In this document: in pieces, positions 1-9,661 of the stretch
Position numbering within the stretch: the stretch's first letter is position 1
Layout of the letters: each line of letters opens with the position of its first letter
Origin: Bacillus proteolyticus
GTDB taxonomy: Bacteria; Bacillota; Bacilli; Bacillales; Bacillaceae_G
Reading direction: 5' to 3'
Assembly: GCF_001884065.1 (NCBI RefSeq)
Contig: NZ_MACH01000054.1
Coordinates: 186,001 to 250,000, forward strand
Length of the DNA stretch: 64,000 nucleotides
Made by a program: the position numbers and the translations under genes
The notes under the pieces: generated by a model
What the model was told of the DNA's origin: nothing
What the model saw: the letters and a program-made list of their open reading frames with translations, nothing else
Database searches by the model: none

Positions 1-1172
<1,172 letters not shown>

Positions 1173-1211
1173 ATTTAAATTCAAACAAGTAATATATTTA
1201 TATGTTATTAC

Positions 1212-1248
1212 AAAAAGGCAGTGTAACGAAAAGTTACACTGCCTTTTT
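1212..1248 (+). terminator. Intrinsic terminator after the aminotransferase
   Basis: A 16-bp perfect stem (AAAAAGGCAGTGTAAC with its complement) around a 5-nt loop runs directly into a T-run. It ends the aminotransferase transcript and insulates the ABC operon. Confidence 0.9.
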
Positions 1249-1270
1249 ATTACATTTTTAATTGGAAGTA

Positions 1271-1299
1271 TTTACATGACGCTTGTCTTAGTGTACTAT
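1271..1299 (+). promoter_or_regulatory. Promoter of the YtrA-type ABC operon
   Basis: TTTACA at 1271-1276 and TACTAT at 1294-1299 are separated by exactly 17 bp, a good vegetative promoter about 30 bp upstream of the GntR start. Confidence 0.7.
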
Positions 1300-1318
1300 T
1301 TAACTAACACACTAAGAC
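1285..1318. promoter_or_regulatory. Inverted-repeat operator, probably bound by the GntR/YtrA regulator
   Basis: A perfect 10-bp inverted repeat (GTCTTAGTGT / ACACTAAGAC) with a 14-bp spacer overlaps the -10 box and the probable start site. YtrA-subfamily regulators are known to bind AGTGTA-N-TACACT-type sites in their own promoters, so autoregulation is inferred. Confidence 0.65.
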
Positions 1319-1330
1319 AGGAGGGGAGAA

Positions 1331-1711
1331 ATGAAAATCGAGTTTTCTCCAAACACACCAATTTACATCCAAGTAATGGAATACATAAAAAAAGAAATTG
1401 TAACGGGTCATTTATTGCCTGGCGATAAAATTCCCTCTGTACGTGAATTAGCGAGTGAATTACAAGTAAATCCAAATACGATTCAACGTACATTTCAAGA
1501 ACTAGAGCGGGATGGAGTTGTTGTAACGCGTAGAGGAATGGGACGATATGTAACGAATGAAGGGGAGAAAATTATGGAGCTGCGAAAAGATATGGCGAGA
1601 GAATTACTTCATTCTTTTATAGATGGAATGGACAATTTAGGTTTTTCAGAAGAAGAAATCGTTACAATCCTTCGTTCTTCGTTACATGAGAAAAGGGAGG
1701 AGAGCGAATGA
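1331..1711 (+). CDS. GntR family transcriptional regulator, YtrA subfamily
   Basis: A 126-residue regulator. Residues ~10-75 form the winged helix-turn-helix typical of GntR proteins (GDKIPSVRELASELQVNPNTIQRTF). The C-terminal part is only ~50 residues, which is typical of the short YtrA subfamily that controls ABC transporters. The start ATG has a strong GGAGGGG site 5 bp upstream. It is the first gene of an operon in which the next ATG overlaps its stop codon, so it is expected to repress the transporter genes that follow in the absence of an inducer (for YtrA homologues, often a cell-wall-active antibiotic). The inducer here is not evident. Confidence 0.85.
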   Translation: MKIEFSPNTPIYIQVMEYIKKEIVTGHLLPGDKIPSVRELASELQVNPNTIQRTFQELERDGVVVTRRGMGRYVTNEGEKIMELRKDMARELLHSFIDGMDNLGFSEEEIVTILRSSLHEKREESE

Positions 1712-2406
1712 CAGAGTTATTAAAAATAGAAAACTTATGGAAGCGGTACGGATTAAAAGCAGTGATCCGTGAGTTAAATATAGAGATTACAGAAGGAAAA
1801 ATTGTTGGGCTTGTTGGGGATAACGGAAGTGGGAAAACCACGTTATTGAAAATGATTGCAGGCCTGCAGCATCCTTCAGAAGGTAGTATAGCAATTAACG
1901 GTAAAAAAGTAGGATTAGAGACGAAAGAAATCGTTTCATTTATGTCTGATAAGCCAGTTTTTGATGATTGGATGACTGTAAAAGATGCTTTATTTTTCTA
2001 TCGAGATTTTTATAAAGATTTTGATATTCAAAAAGCAGTAGATACGATTGCGGAATTTAAAATACCGTTAGAAGAAAAAATTACAGCATTATCAAAAGGG
2101 ATGGTGGAAAAGCTTCAAATTATTTTAACGTTTTCTCGAAAAGCGAAGTTATATGTACTGGATGAACCACTTGGCGGGATTGATCTAGTTTCTAGAGAGC
2201 ACGTATTAGATCTCATTCTACAATTTTATAGAGAAGATTGTACAATACTAATCTCAACTCATTTAATAAATGAAGTTGAAAATATTTTTGATGAAGTGGT
2301 CTTTTTAAAAGATGGAGAAATTGTACTTCACGAAAATGTAGAAGAGTTACGTTTTCAGAGAGGAAAAGCTGTCACGGATGTGTTTAAGGAGGTGTTTAGA
2401 AGGTGA
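1708..2406 (+). CDS. ABC transporter ATP-binding protein
   Basis: A 232-residue ATPase subunit. The Walker A GDNGSGKT is at residues 37-44, an ABC signature (LSKGM) near 130, and Walker B YVLDEPLGGID near 150-160, followed by the switch histidine (STHLI). It overlaps the regulator by 4 nt (ATGA) and the next membrane gene by 4 nt, so the three are translationally coupled. Together with the hydrophobic protein at 2403 it probably makes one exporter of the YtrB/BcrA class; the substrate cannot be read from sequence. Confidence 0.85.
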   Translation: MTELLKIENLWKRYGLKAVIRELNIEITEGKIVGLVGDNGSGKTTLLKMIAGLQHPSEGSIAINGKKVGLETKEIVSFMSDKPVFDDWMTVKDALFFYRDFYKDFDIQKAVDTIAEFKIPLEEKITALSKGMVEKLQIILTFSRKAKLYVLDEPLGGIDLVSREHVLDLILQFYREDCTILISTHLINEVENIFDEVVFLKDGEIVLHENVEELRFQRGKAVTDVFKEVFRR

Positions 2407-3191
2407 AGTCGAGCATAATATATATGTACAATGTAAATAAAAGGCAAATTATTATTTCATTGTTATCATTTATATTCGTTGTAGCTGTAGCTTTCGTAAG
2501 TTTGGGGAATTATATTAAGCAAGAATCAGGAGAGGTAAGGCAAACAATTATAGTTGGTTTGGTTATCCTAGTATATATAATCTTTTTAGCATTGATATTT
2601 ATTCAGGCATTTTCTGCATTTGGAAAAATGACTGAAAGCACATTATTTCGGTTAACACCGATATCAGGTAAAAAAATTGTTTTAGCAATATTGTTATATA
2701 CTGCAATTGGTTTATTTATTTTTGAAGTAATAGGTTCTATTTTTTTATATAGTATTTCTATGAAAATAATAAAAGGTACAGAGCTCTATGAAGTGTTATT
2801 TACCCAAAGTGTATTAAATCCATTAAAGCACCTATTTAGTACTATTATATATATATTTAATTTTTCTAGTATATTGCTTGTTTTGCTTTTTGTAGTAGCT
2901 AGCGTTAAAGTGTTTTCTTTGAAAAAGAAGAAGTTAGAATATCCAATTATATTTTTCTTATTTTTAATAGTAACAAAAGTATTAGGAACTATATACGGAA
3001 TGTTGGGCGGTCTTGCTCCTACAGCGTCTTTAATAACAAAGTTAGTGTATATAGATGAATCATCAGGAGCAAATGTGCTGCTCTATCAAGAAAAACTTAT
3101 GAATATATATAGTATTTGTTTTTCTGTCGGAGTATTTATTTTACTTGTTTATATAACAGGTCGCATAATCGACAAAAAACTAGAAGTTTAA
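2403..3191 (+). CDS. ABC transporter permease-like membrane protein
   Basis: A 262-residue protein starting with GTG inside the 3' end of the ATPase gene. It has about six hydrophobic segments (roughly residues 15-35, 50-75, 92-118, 145-170, 180-200, 232-255) and a lysine-rich C-terminus. No catalytic motif is seen. Position and coupling make it the membrane partner of the upstream ATPase. It is more AT-rich, and its sequence looks less conserved, than the second permease at 4108, which is common for YtrC/D-like subunits. Confidence 0.7.
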   Translation: MKSSIIYMYNVNKRQIIISLLSFIFVVAVAFVSLGNYIKQESGEVRQTIIVGLVILVYIIFLALIFIQAFSAFGKMTESTLFRLTPISGKKIVLAILLYTAIGLFIFEVIGSIFLYSISMKIIKGTELYEVLFTQSVLNPLKHLFSTIIYIFNFSSILLVLLFVVASVKVFSLKKKKLEYPIIFFLFLIVTKVLGTIYGMLGGLAPTASLITKLVYIDESSGANVLLYQEKLMNIYSICFSVGVFILLVYITGRIIDKKLEV

Positions 3192-3205
3192 AGGAGGAAT
3201 CAGCA

Positions 3206-4108
3206 TTGGGAAACGTAGTAGTAAAATTAGAAAATGTTCGAAAAAGAATTGGTGGAACAGAAATTATTCGCGGTTTATCATTTGAAGTTCAAGAAGGAGA
3301 AGTGTACGGTTTCCTTGGACCAAATGGAAGTGGTAAGACGACGACAATCCGGATGATGACAGGTCTTATATCAATGACAGAAGGCGATATTACAATTTGT
3401 GGTCATAGCATTCGCACGGAGCGTGAAAAGGCGTTAGAGCAAATTGGCGCAATTGTAGAAAATCCTGAGCTATATGATTATATGACAGGTATGCAGAACT
3501 TAAAGCAGTTTGCAAACATGGCAATTACCCCAATTAGTAAAGAACGCATCGCTGAAATTGTAAAGCTTGTTGAATTAGAGCATGCCATTCATAAAAAGGT
3601 AAAAACATACTCACTTGGTATGAAACAGCGTTTAGGAATTGCACAGGCGTTACTTCATCAGCCGAAAATATTAATTTTAGATGAACCGACAAATGGATTA
3701 GATCCAGCTGGTATTCGCCAAATTCGTGATTATTTACAACGATTAGCGAAAGAAGAAAATATTGCGGTCATTGTATCAAGTCATTTATTAAGTGAGATTG
3801 AATTAATGTGTGATCGCGTTGTTATTATAAAGCAAGGTGAGTTTGTACAAGAGTATAACTTACATGAACAAGCGAAAGATGATGAAACAGTTGTAGTTGT
3901 ATTTGAAGTAGGTCAAGTTCAGAAAGCGAACGAAATTATTAAAGGGAAAGTACAAGGAAATGTAATTGTGACATCTATAATGAAAGAAGAGATTCCGCAA
4001 ATTGTAAAACAGTTAGTGCATGCTGATGTACTTGTGTACGGTGTGACAGTTCAAAATAAAACGTTAGAGGATGAGTTCTTAGCGATTACAGGGGGAGTGA
4101 AAGCGTAA
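3206..4108 (+). CDS. ABC transporter ATP-binding protein, BcrA/YxlF type
   Basis: A 300-residue ATPase. The start chosen is the TTG at 3206, 6 bp after an AAGGAGGA site at 3191-3198; the longer open frame from 3116 runs through the previous gene. Walker A GPNGSGKT is at 38-45, the signature YSLGMKQR near 137, and Walker B ILILDEPTNGLDP near 157-169. A ~90-residue C-terminal extension after the switch region is typical of BcrA-type drug-export ATPases. It overlaps the following permease by one base. Confidence 0.88.
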   Translation: MGNVVVKLENVRKRIGGTEIIRGLSFEVQEGEVYGFLGPNGSGKTTTIRMMTGLISMTEGDITICGHSIRTEREKALEQIGAIVENPELYDYMTGMQNLKQFANMAITPISKERIAEIVKLVELEHAIHKKVKTYSLGMKQRLGIAQALLHQPKILILDEPTNGLDPAGIRQIRDYLQRLAKEENIAVIVSSHLLSEIELMCDRVVIIKQGEFVQEYNLHEQAKDDETVVVVFEVGQVQKANEIIKGKVQGNVIVTSIMKEEIPQIVKQLVHADVLVYGVTVQNKTLEDEFLAITGGVKA

Positions 4109-4884
4109 TGTTTAAATTAATTCAAAATGAATTTTTGAAGTTACATGCGAAAAAAGGTATGTACATTTTAATAGGTGTAATTACAGCATTGGAGATTTTG
4201 GGAGTTTTAGGGATGCTGAAATGGGGAGGAGGAAATGAGTTTAAAGGATCATATTTCGATTTTGTAAGCTCAGAGATTGGTTTAATTATCTTATTTGCAA
4301 CAATTTTTGGAATCACGATTGCTTCTCGTACAATTACTGATGAGTTTCAAAAAGGTACAATTAAGCAGTTATTAATCCGTCCGAGAAAACGAATTACAGT
4401 TTTGTTCTCTAAATATATTACAGTGTTACTTACTATATTATTTATCATATTTGCTAGCACGTTAATCGCAATGATTATTGGCGGAATTGTAATGGATGGT
4501 AGTAAAACTGAATTAACATTAGGAATTGTATTAAAAACAATTGTATATCAACTTTTATCACCATTTTTCTTTGCGACGCTTGCATTTTTCTTAGCAAACG
4601 TATTTAGAAATTCTGTATTACCATTAATTATTACGATGTTCCTGTTTTTCTTACAAGGAGTAATTAATATGGTACTAATGATGTTTGCAAAAGGTGTAGC
4701 GAAATTTGTTGTGTTCTTCCATTTAAATTTAAGTGTTTACGATAGCAATAAATTAGTTAGTGGTGGAATGGAACCACCATTTACAGAATTTACGTTTACA
4801 ACTTCATTATTACTTGTAGTTGTATACTTTGCTGTATTACTTGTAGCATCAAGTGTATTATTCCAAAAACGTGACGTATTATAA
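4108..4884 (+). CDS. ABC-2 family permease
   Basis: A 258-residue protein with six predicted membrane segments, beginning with the characteristic ABC-2 amphipathic start (MFKLIQNEFLKLHAKKG). ITDEFQKGTIKQLLIRPRKR between segments 2 and 3 is the usual cytoplasmic coupling loop. It partners the ATPase at 3206, giving the operon two complete ATPase-permease pairs under one GntR regulator. A terminator follows within 10 bp. Confidence 0.8.
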   Translation: MFKLIQNEFLKLHAKKGMYILIGVITALEILGVLGMLKWGGGNEFKGSYFDFVSSEIGLIILFATIFGITIASRTITDEFQKGTIKQLLIRPRKRITVLFSKYITVLLTILFIIFASTLIAMIIGGIVMDGSKTELTLGIVLKTIVYQLLSPFFFATLAFFLANVFRNSVLPLIITMFLFFLQGVINMVLMMFAKGVAKFVVFFHLNLSVYDSNKLVSGGMEPPFTEFTFTTSLLLVVVYFAVLLVASSVLFQKRDVL

Positions 4885-4890
4885 TAGAGA

Positions 4891-4919
4891 AAATCCCCGT
4901 GTTAACGGGGATTTTTATT
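4891..4919 (+). terminator. Intrinsic terminator of the ABC operon
   Basis: AAATCCCCGT, a 4-nt loop (GTTA), then ACGGGGATTT and further T residues. It sits just after the last permease stop codon. Confidence 0.85.
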
Positions 4920-5047
4920 ACATAACGCTCTCCTAGATTTTAACTGGAAAGTAATACGGTATTTTAAGAGATATGTTGTTTGAAATTATTTGAGAAAAAT
5001 AGGAAGATTTTCAACTATATTCATATTATAATTTAGTTATCCGACCA

Positions 5048-5205
5048 TTTATCCCGCATTAACGGGCAGTAAGACCCTCACCTCAAAATTCAGCGAAAGA
5101 AAAGAAGTTAGGTGGGGAATCAACTGCCCGTAAAAGCCCGATTGGTGAGGGCTGATAATCAGTGGGGGATGAAGAACACCCCCACTGATTAAAGTTTCAC
5201 TTTAT
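5048..5205 (+). repeat. bcr1 repeat element, full length, copy 1
   Basis: A 158-bp element flanked by TTTAT direct repeats (5048-5052 and 5201-5205). It opens with ATCCCGC and closes with AAAGTTTCACTTTAT, with long internal self-complementary segments (GGGCAGT...CTGCCCG; CAGTGGGGG...CCCCCACTG). These are the features described for bcr1, a B. cereus group repeat with mobile-element character. It fills most of the 347-bp gap between the ABC operon and the CPBP gene; the remainder (4920-5047) shows nothing recognisable. Confidence 0.88.
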
Positions 5206-5231
5206 TTTTACTATCTCTGGAGGTGTTCAAT

Positions 5232-6245
5232 ATGCAATATGCATTTTCACGTATAAGGCTACGTAGTTTTTTTGGATGGATGATTATAGGGATATTCCTA
5301 ACGATGATTCCATTAAGTTTATCAGGAGCTTCTGACAATACGATAGAGTTCATGTCACAAATATCAATATTTTTCGTATTTCCACTATTATGGCTATATT
5401 TAAAAACAAGTAAAAATAATGTTGTTTTTAAAAGTTTTTTTGATAAGCCCAGCCGGTTACATTGGGGGTTAATTATATTAGCAACGATAATGGGAATGAT
5501 TTTTTCAGTCGGTATATCCCAAATTCAATTCTATATATTAGCACATACTTTACCTGATTTCTTAATTATTATGCTAGAAGACGGAAATGTTATTAATACG
5601 AGTAACATATATATGACGATATTTACTTTCATTTCAGCATGTGTATTAGCACCTATTATGGAAGAAGTTATATTTAGGGGCTTCTTTTTACAGCGAATGG
5701 CTTATAAATGGGGGATTAAACGAGCGGTTATTATATCCTCTCTGATTTTTGGACTAGGACATTTTGATGTTATCGGTGCTTTCATGTTCGGTGTTATTAT
5801 GTGCCTTCTATACATAAAGACAAAAAATATATGGACGAATATTGCTGTGCACGCTCTTAATAATTTGATTGCGACAAGTATACAATTTGTAAGTGGAGAG
5901 GGAAGTGATGCAATCTCAATTACGGAATTGCAGGCACAAAGTAATTTATGGATTGGTATTGGCCTTGCGGTTGTTGGGCTACTGTGGTTAATTCCTTACA
6001 TTTGGAAACAATGGCGTACAGTAAAAGAAGTTGGTGTGCCACCTGTTCGCTTCATAGACGAAGAAAAAGTCGTGAATACATCAGAAGAAAATGAAATATA
6101 TAGCCAAGTGATCGTAACGGATAGATTAATGGCTGTAGAACTATCAGATGAAGCTGTAAATAAGCTTCGGTTAGAGGAAAATGATTATGTAACAGTTTCT
6201 GTAGAAGAAGATAAAATTATAATAAAGAAAGCACATGATAGATAA
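5232..6245 (+). CDS. CPBP family intramembrane metalloprotease with AbrB-like C-terminus
   Basis: About 337 residues. The ATG at 5232 is preferred because GGAGGT at 5219-5224 lies 7 bp upstream; the in-frame GTG at 5223 falls inside that site. Residues 1-265 hold about eight membrane segments with the CPBP (Abi/Rce1-like) motifs: EEVIFRG at ~144-150 (the Glu-Glu motif), then FGLGH (~H177) and NIAVHALNNL (~H207). Residues ~285-337 form a soluble tail (DEAVNKLRLEENDYVTVSVEEDK split here for length: LRLEENDYVTVSVEED) resembling the SpoVT-AbrB swapped-hairpin fold. Such proteases act in bacteriocin immunity or processing; the role here is unknown. Confidence 0.8.
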   Translation: MQYAFSRIRLRSFFGWMIIGIFLTMIPLSLSGASDNTIEFMSQISIFFVFPLLWLYLKTSKNNVVFKSFFDKPSRLHWGLIILATIMGMIFSVGISQIQFYILAHTLPDFLIIMLEDGNVINTSNIYMTIFTFISACVLAPIMEEVIFRGFFLQRMAYKWGIKRAVIISSLIFGLGHFDVIGAFMFGVIMCLLYIKTKNIWTNIAVHALNNLIATSIQFVSGEGSDAISITELQAQSNLWIGIGLAVVGLLWLIPYIWKQWRTVKEVGVPPVRFIDEEKVVNTSEENEIYSQVIVTDRLMAVELSDEAVNKLRLEENDYVTVSVEEDKIIIKKAHDR

Positions 6246-6280
6246 TTAAAAAGTAGCTCGCTAGGAGCTACTTTTTAATT
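6245..6280. terminator. Bidirectional terminator
   Basis: A 16-bp stem (AATTAAAAAGTAGCTC and complement) with a 5-nt loop, A-rich on one side and T-rich on the other. It can end both the CPBP gene and the converging 60-residue gene, whose stop codon lies within it. Confidence 0.8.
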
Positions 6281-6457
6281 TGTAATAATTTCTACACGAA
6301 AATTATTACCGTTCTTTACATATTTTATATCTGTAACAGTGCGGACTGTTTTTAAAAGCTCCACTTTTTCACCAATTCGAGGGATGGTCGGAACATTGTC
6401 CCAAATACCAAGCAAGTCGTCTAATTGTGCCGTTTTTTCATAAAACCAGATTTTCAA
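6275..6457 (-). CDS. Small conserved hypothetical protein
   Basis: A 60-residue protein with a TTG start preceded by AAAGGGG at a normal distance. The sequence (IWFYEKTAQLDDLLGIWDNVPTIP at the start, shown in part: LLGIWDNVPTIPRIGEKVEL) looks like a small beta-strand-rich soluble domain. No family is recognised with confidence. It ends in a shared terminator and reads toward the CPBP gene, with its own short upstream region (6458-6557). Confidence 0.55.
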   Translation of the reverse strand: MKIWFYEKTAQLDDLLGIWDNVPTIPRIGEKVELLKTVRTVTDIKYVKNGNNFRVEIITN

Positions 6458-6557
6458 TGTAAAGCCCCTTTCTCGAACTTTATGTATTTTAATACATAAT
6501 ATATTATTTTTATTCTTATTGTAAGGGGTTTTTTAATATTTTATGAATAAAAATAAA

Positions 6558-7010
6558 TTAAACTTCTGGGAAGATATGTTCAATATCCGGAGTAAGAGAT
6601 ACTTCTGATAATACGATATGAGAAACTGTCGTTGCATATGAAGAAACATCATTAATAAATTCTTCAAGTTCTACGAGTGAAGGAACAGAAATTTTTACAA
6701 TATAGCATAAGCTTCCTGTTACTCGGTAACAAAAACTTGCAGATGGATAAGACTGAATAAACTGTTGCATACGTGTTGTATCACCATTTTTTAAAGTAAT
6801 TTCTAAAATGCAATCTAAAACGAGTCCAGCTTTCTTATAATCGATATCGATTGTGTATTTTTGAATAACGCCTTCACTTTCGAGTTTACGAACACGTTCT
6901 GTAGTAGACGGAGCGGATAAGTTTACTCGTTTTGCTAATTCGCGCATGGAAAGGCGACTATCATTATATAATTCATTTAAAATTTTTCGATCAACACGGT
7001 CTAGTTGCAT
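6558..7010 (-). CDS. Lrp/AsnC family transcriptional regulator
   Basis: A 150-residue regulator, the usual Lrp length when started at the ATG at 7010, 10 bp after GGAGGT (7021-7026 on the plus strand). The frame is open to 7073 but that start has no binding site. The N-terminal winged helix-turn-helix (residues ~3-62, DRVDRKILNELYNDSRLSMR) is followed by a RAM ligand-binding alpha/beta domain (VLDCILEITLKNGD to the end). It is divergent from the carboxymuconolactone-decarboxylase-like gene and the cysteine hydrolase, which it may control. Confidence 0.85.
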   Translation of the reverse strand: MQLDRVDRKILNELYNDSRLSMRELAKRVNLSAPSTTERVRKLESEGVIQKYTIDIDYKKAGLVLDCILEITLKNGDTTRMQQFIQSYPSASFCYRVTGSLCYIVKISVPSLVELEEFINDVSSYATTVSHIVLSEVSLTPDIEHIFPEV

Positions 7011-7136
7011 TTGTAAATAAACCTCCAGTGAAATGATATTTTTTGTAAAGGAAAAATATAAATTAAGATTCATATGAAATGTAAAGTGAACTTTATTTAT
7101 TTTACAATAAAACAGAAGGAAATAGGAGGGGAAATG

Positions 7137-7547
7137 ATGGAGAGGATTTCATTATCAAATGTAGGAGATACAAAGTTTCAAAAGTTATTAGGTCATAATC
7201 CGGATATATTACATTCGTGGAGTGCGTTAGAGGATACAATGTACAATAAAGGAACTCTTTCAGCAGAGTTGAAGGAGCAAGTGAGACGAACATTAGCGTA
7301 TGGGAATGAATGTCCATACTGTATGGCAAAGGGAAGACCTGATGATATGCAAAAGGTAGAAGAAATTAGTGTAGCAGTTACTTTTGCACATACATTTGTC
7401 CATGACCGAAAGGCGATAAATGATAATATGTTTCATGTCTTAAAACAATATTGGACGGAAAAAGAAATTGTAGAGCTTTGCACGTATATTTGTTTTATTA
7501 CTGCGTCGCAGCAACTTGGTTTTCTGTTTCAATTACAGCCCAATTAA
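7137..7547 (+). CDS. Carboxymuconolactone decarboxylase/AhpD-like protein
   Basis: About 136 residues. GGAGGG at 7125-7130 precedes two adjacent ATGs (7134 and 7137); the second has the better spacing. An AhpD-type active-site motif, NECPYCMAKG, puts the two redox cysteines at residues 59 and 62, with a downstream histidine (FAHTFVHD). Members are small helical disulfide reductases or decarboxylases. It is followed 13 bp later by a cysteine hydrolase and probably shares its transcript; both lie divergent from an Lrp regulator. Confidence 0.75.
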   Translation: MERISLSNVGDTKFQKLLGHNPDILHSWSALEDTMYNKGTLSAELKEQVRRTLAYGNECPYCMAKGRPDDMQKVEEISVAVTFAHTFVHDRKAINDNMFHVLKQYWTEKEIVELCTYICFITASQQLGFLFQLQPN

Positions 7548-7560
7548 ATAGGAGGATAGT

Positions 7561-8115
7561 ATGCTTAATCAAGTAGCACTTCTAATCATTGATGTACAAG
7601 AAGCATTCAACTTGCCGTACTGGGGCATGAGGAATAACCTTTTCGCGGAAGAAAATATGAAAAGTTTGTTAGAAGAGTGGAGAAAAAGGAAACTACCAGT
7701 TTTTCATATTCAACATGTAAATAAAGAAGATGTTCAGTCGATGTTTTATCAATATGCGGAAACGGTGAATTTTAAGGAAGAAGTGAAACCACTGCCAGAT
7801 GAGGTGATTATTCAGAAATCTGTTAATAGCGCGTTCATTGGGACAAATTTAGAAGAACAATTAGGAGAGCAAAAATGTAATACTGTAGTGATTGTAGGAT
7901 TAACAACAAATCATTGTGTGGAGACTACAACACGGATGGCAGGTAATTTAGGATTTACAACGTATTTAGTGAGCGATGCGACGGCTACATTCAATCGTAA
8001 AGGTCTGGACGGGATAGAGTATAGTGCAGAGGACATTCACAATATGACACTTGTAAACTTGCATGATGAATTTGCTAAAATCGTTATGACTGAAGATGTT
8101 TTAAAATTATTTTAA
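7561..8115 (+). CDS. Cysteine hydrolase, isochorismatase family
   Basis: A 184-residue protein with the isochorismatase-like catalytic triad: Asp11 (LLIIDVQEAF), Lys86 (IIQKSVNSAF) and Cys119 (LTTNHCVETT). A cis-peptide-type VGLTTNH precedes the cysteine. Family members hydrolyse amides such as nicotinamide or N-carbamoylsarcosine, or isochorismate; the substrate is not evident. It has a GGAGGATAGT site and lies directly after the AhpD-like gene. Confidence 0.85.
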   Translation: MLNQVALLIIDVQEAFNLPYWGMRNNLFAEENMKSLLEEWRKRKLPVFHIQHVNKEDVQSMFYQYAETVNFKEEVKPLPDEVIIQKSVNSAFIGTNLEEQLGEQKCNTVVIVGLTTNHCVETTTRMAGNLGFTTYLVSDATATFNRKGLDGIEYSAEDIHNMTLVNLHDEFAKIVMTEDVLKLF

Positions 8116-8202
8116 GAAAATAATTGCGGAATTATGTAGAAAAAAATAAGAATATTTCGTATAATCTAAGTATAATCATTTTGAAAATAGGGGTGGCATC
8201 AT

Positions 8203-8601
8203 ATGAAGCAAATTCCAGTAAAGAAAATAGAAGAAGTACTCGTTTTAGCAGGAGAGGATAAACAAAAGCAAAAGGAATTTTATGAATTGCTCTTAACAAC
8301 GGAGTTTTATGTTGCTGGTTCATTAGAAGCAGAGGACGGGGCAACAGAAGGCACACTTCGTTTGCGTCATTTCCAAGGAGAGGACAGATGGATCGTTCCA
8401 TTCTTTACGCAATTGGAATTTGTAAAAGATGTGTTGCCAGAAGGGACACCCCTTATTACGATACGTGGAAAAGAATTATTTGGTAGCATCGAGAAAGATG
8501 CGACAGCTGTATTAAATGTTGGAACAGATATGAGTAAAACATTTATTCCAGAAGAAATCGCAGATATCGCATCTGGACGAATCTTTAATTATTATAAGTA
8601 A
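8203..8601 (+). CDS. SseB family protein (probable)
   Basis: A 132-residue soluble protein. The middle (WIVPFFTQLEFVKDVLPEGT and then LITIRGKELFGSI) resembles the SseB N-terminal domain, in which strands carrying P-F-T and a conserved helix are typical. E. coli SseB is linked to enhanced serine sensitivity, but the biochemical role is unknown. It has its own GGGGTGGC site and a terminator right after the stop, so it is probably monocistronic. The family assignment is from memory. Confidence 0.55.
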   Translation: MKQIPVKKIEEVLVLAGEDKQKQKEFYELLLTTEFYVAGSLEAEDGATEGTLRLRHFQGEDRWIVPFFTQLEFVKDVLPEGTPLITIRGKELFGSIEKDATAVLNVGTDMSKTFIPEEIADIASGRIFNYYK

Positions 8602-8630
8602 AAGGAAAAGCTTAGTAGCTTTTCCTTTTT
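8600..8630. terminator. Bidirectional terminator
   Basis: AAAAGGAAAAGCT and its complement around a 4-nt loop, with T-runs on both strands. It serves the SseB-like gene and the converging LD-carboxypeptidase gene, which ends at 8629. Confidence 0.75.
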
Positions 8631-9549
8631 AATTTGAACAAGGAGTGGCTATACCAGTAGAAATAGAAACAGTTTTGTTATTTGTATTTATTGTTGCTGT
8701 AGCTCCGAGGGGAATACCGATATTTGGGCTTATATGTCCAATTGGTAAACCGAATAGCACAGGTATATTATATGGTGTGAAATATTCATATAATATTGTT
8801 TGCAATGATTGGGATGGTTTAGAAGGGTTGCAGTCGTGACAACTTGTAAAAATTACGCCACTGCATTCATTAAACTGTCCAGATAAAAGTAGTTGATTTA
8901 ACATCCGGTCAATGCGGTACGGTTCTTCACCAATATCTTCAAGCAATAAAAGTTTATTTGCCGTATTTATCTCATAGGGCGAGCCAATTATACTTGTTAA
9001 TACAGTTAAATTCCCTCCAACTAATGCGCCTGTAACTGTACATGGAGAGGTAGGTACGATACATTCTGATGCATATAAGATAGATGAATACGGATGGAAA
9101 AGTTGATTGAAAGAAGATAAAGAGAGAGAATCTATACCTTTGCCTAATTCTTCAATCATTGGGCCATGAAAAGTAACCAGCTCCGCATAACGTGAAAAAG
9201 CGATATGCAAAGCCGTAATATCGCTATATCCCCAAAAAATTTTTGGATTCTGTTGAATAATTTCATATTGGATGTAAGGGAGAAGGCGAGCGCTTCCGTA
9301 ACCACCCCGTGCACAAAAAACCGCTTTGACCTCAGTATTTGCAAATGCTTCATGTATATCATCAAGACGAACTTGATCACTTCCAGCTAAATATCCATAT
9401 TTTTCATAAACACTCTTTCCAATTATTACGGATAATCCCATCTCTTTTAATACTTTCACGCCTTTTAAAACATTTTCGGACGTTGGTGGGCCTGATGGAG
9501 CGATAACCATTACAGTGTCACCTTGTTTTAATGCATTTGGATAAATCAT
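8629..9549 (-). CDS. LD-carboxypeptidase (peptidase S66, LdcA/MccF family)
   Basis: A 306-residue serine peptidase. The catalytic triad of the S66 family can be placed: Ser86 in GGYGSARLL, Glu204 in LLLEDIGEEPYRID, and His272 in LPIGH. The N-terminus (DTVMVIAPSGP) is also typical. Family members trim the terminal D-Ala from murein tetrapeptides (LdcA) or detoxify microcin C-like peptides (MccF). The start ATG has a GAAGGAGGG site. It faces away from the nitronate monooxygenase gene. Confidence 0.85.
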   Translation of the reverse strand: MIYPNALKQGDTVMVIAPSGPPTSENVLKGVKVLKEMGLSVIIGKSVYEKYGYLAGSDQVRLDDIHEAFANTEVKAVFCARGGYGSARLLPYIQYEIIQQNPKIFWGYSDITALHIAFSRYAELVTFHGPMIEELGKGIDSLSLSSFNQLFHPYSSILYASECIVPTSPCTVTGALVGGNLTVLTSIIGSPYEINTANKLLLLEDIGEEPYRIDRMLNQLLLSGQFNECSGVIFTSCHDCNPSKPSQSLQTILYEYFTPYNIPVLFGLPIGHISPNIGIPLGATATINTNNKTVSISTGIATPCSN

Positions 9550-9661
9550 TGTATTCCCTCCTTCTCTTTCAATATATTCGCGTAGTGATGGTTCAATCCT
9601 TGTAAAAGGAGGGGAAAGTATGTCATATAAAGAAGGTATAAGGAAAGTAGGAGGGGAAAAG

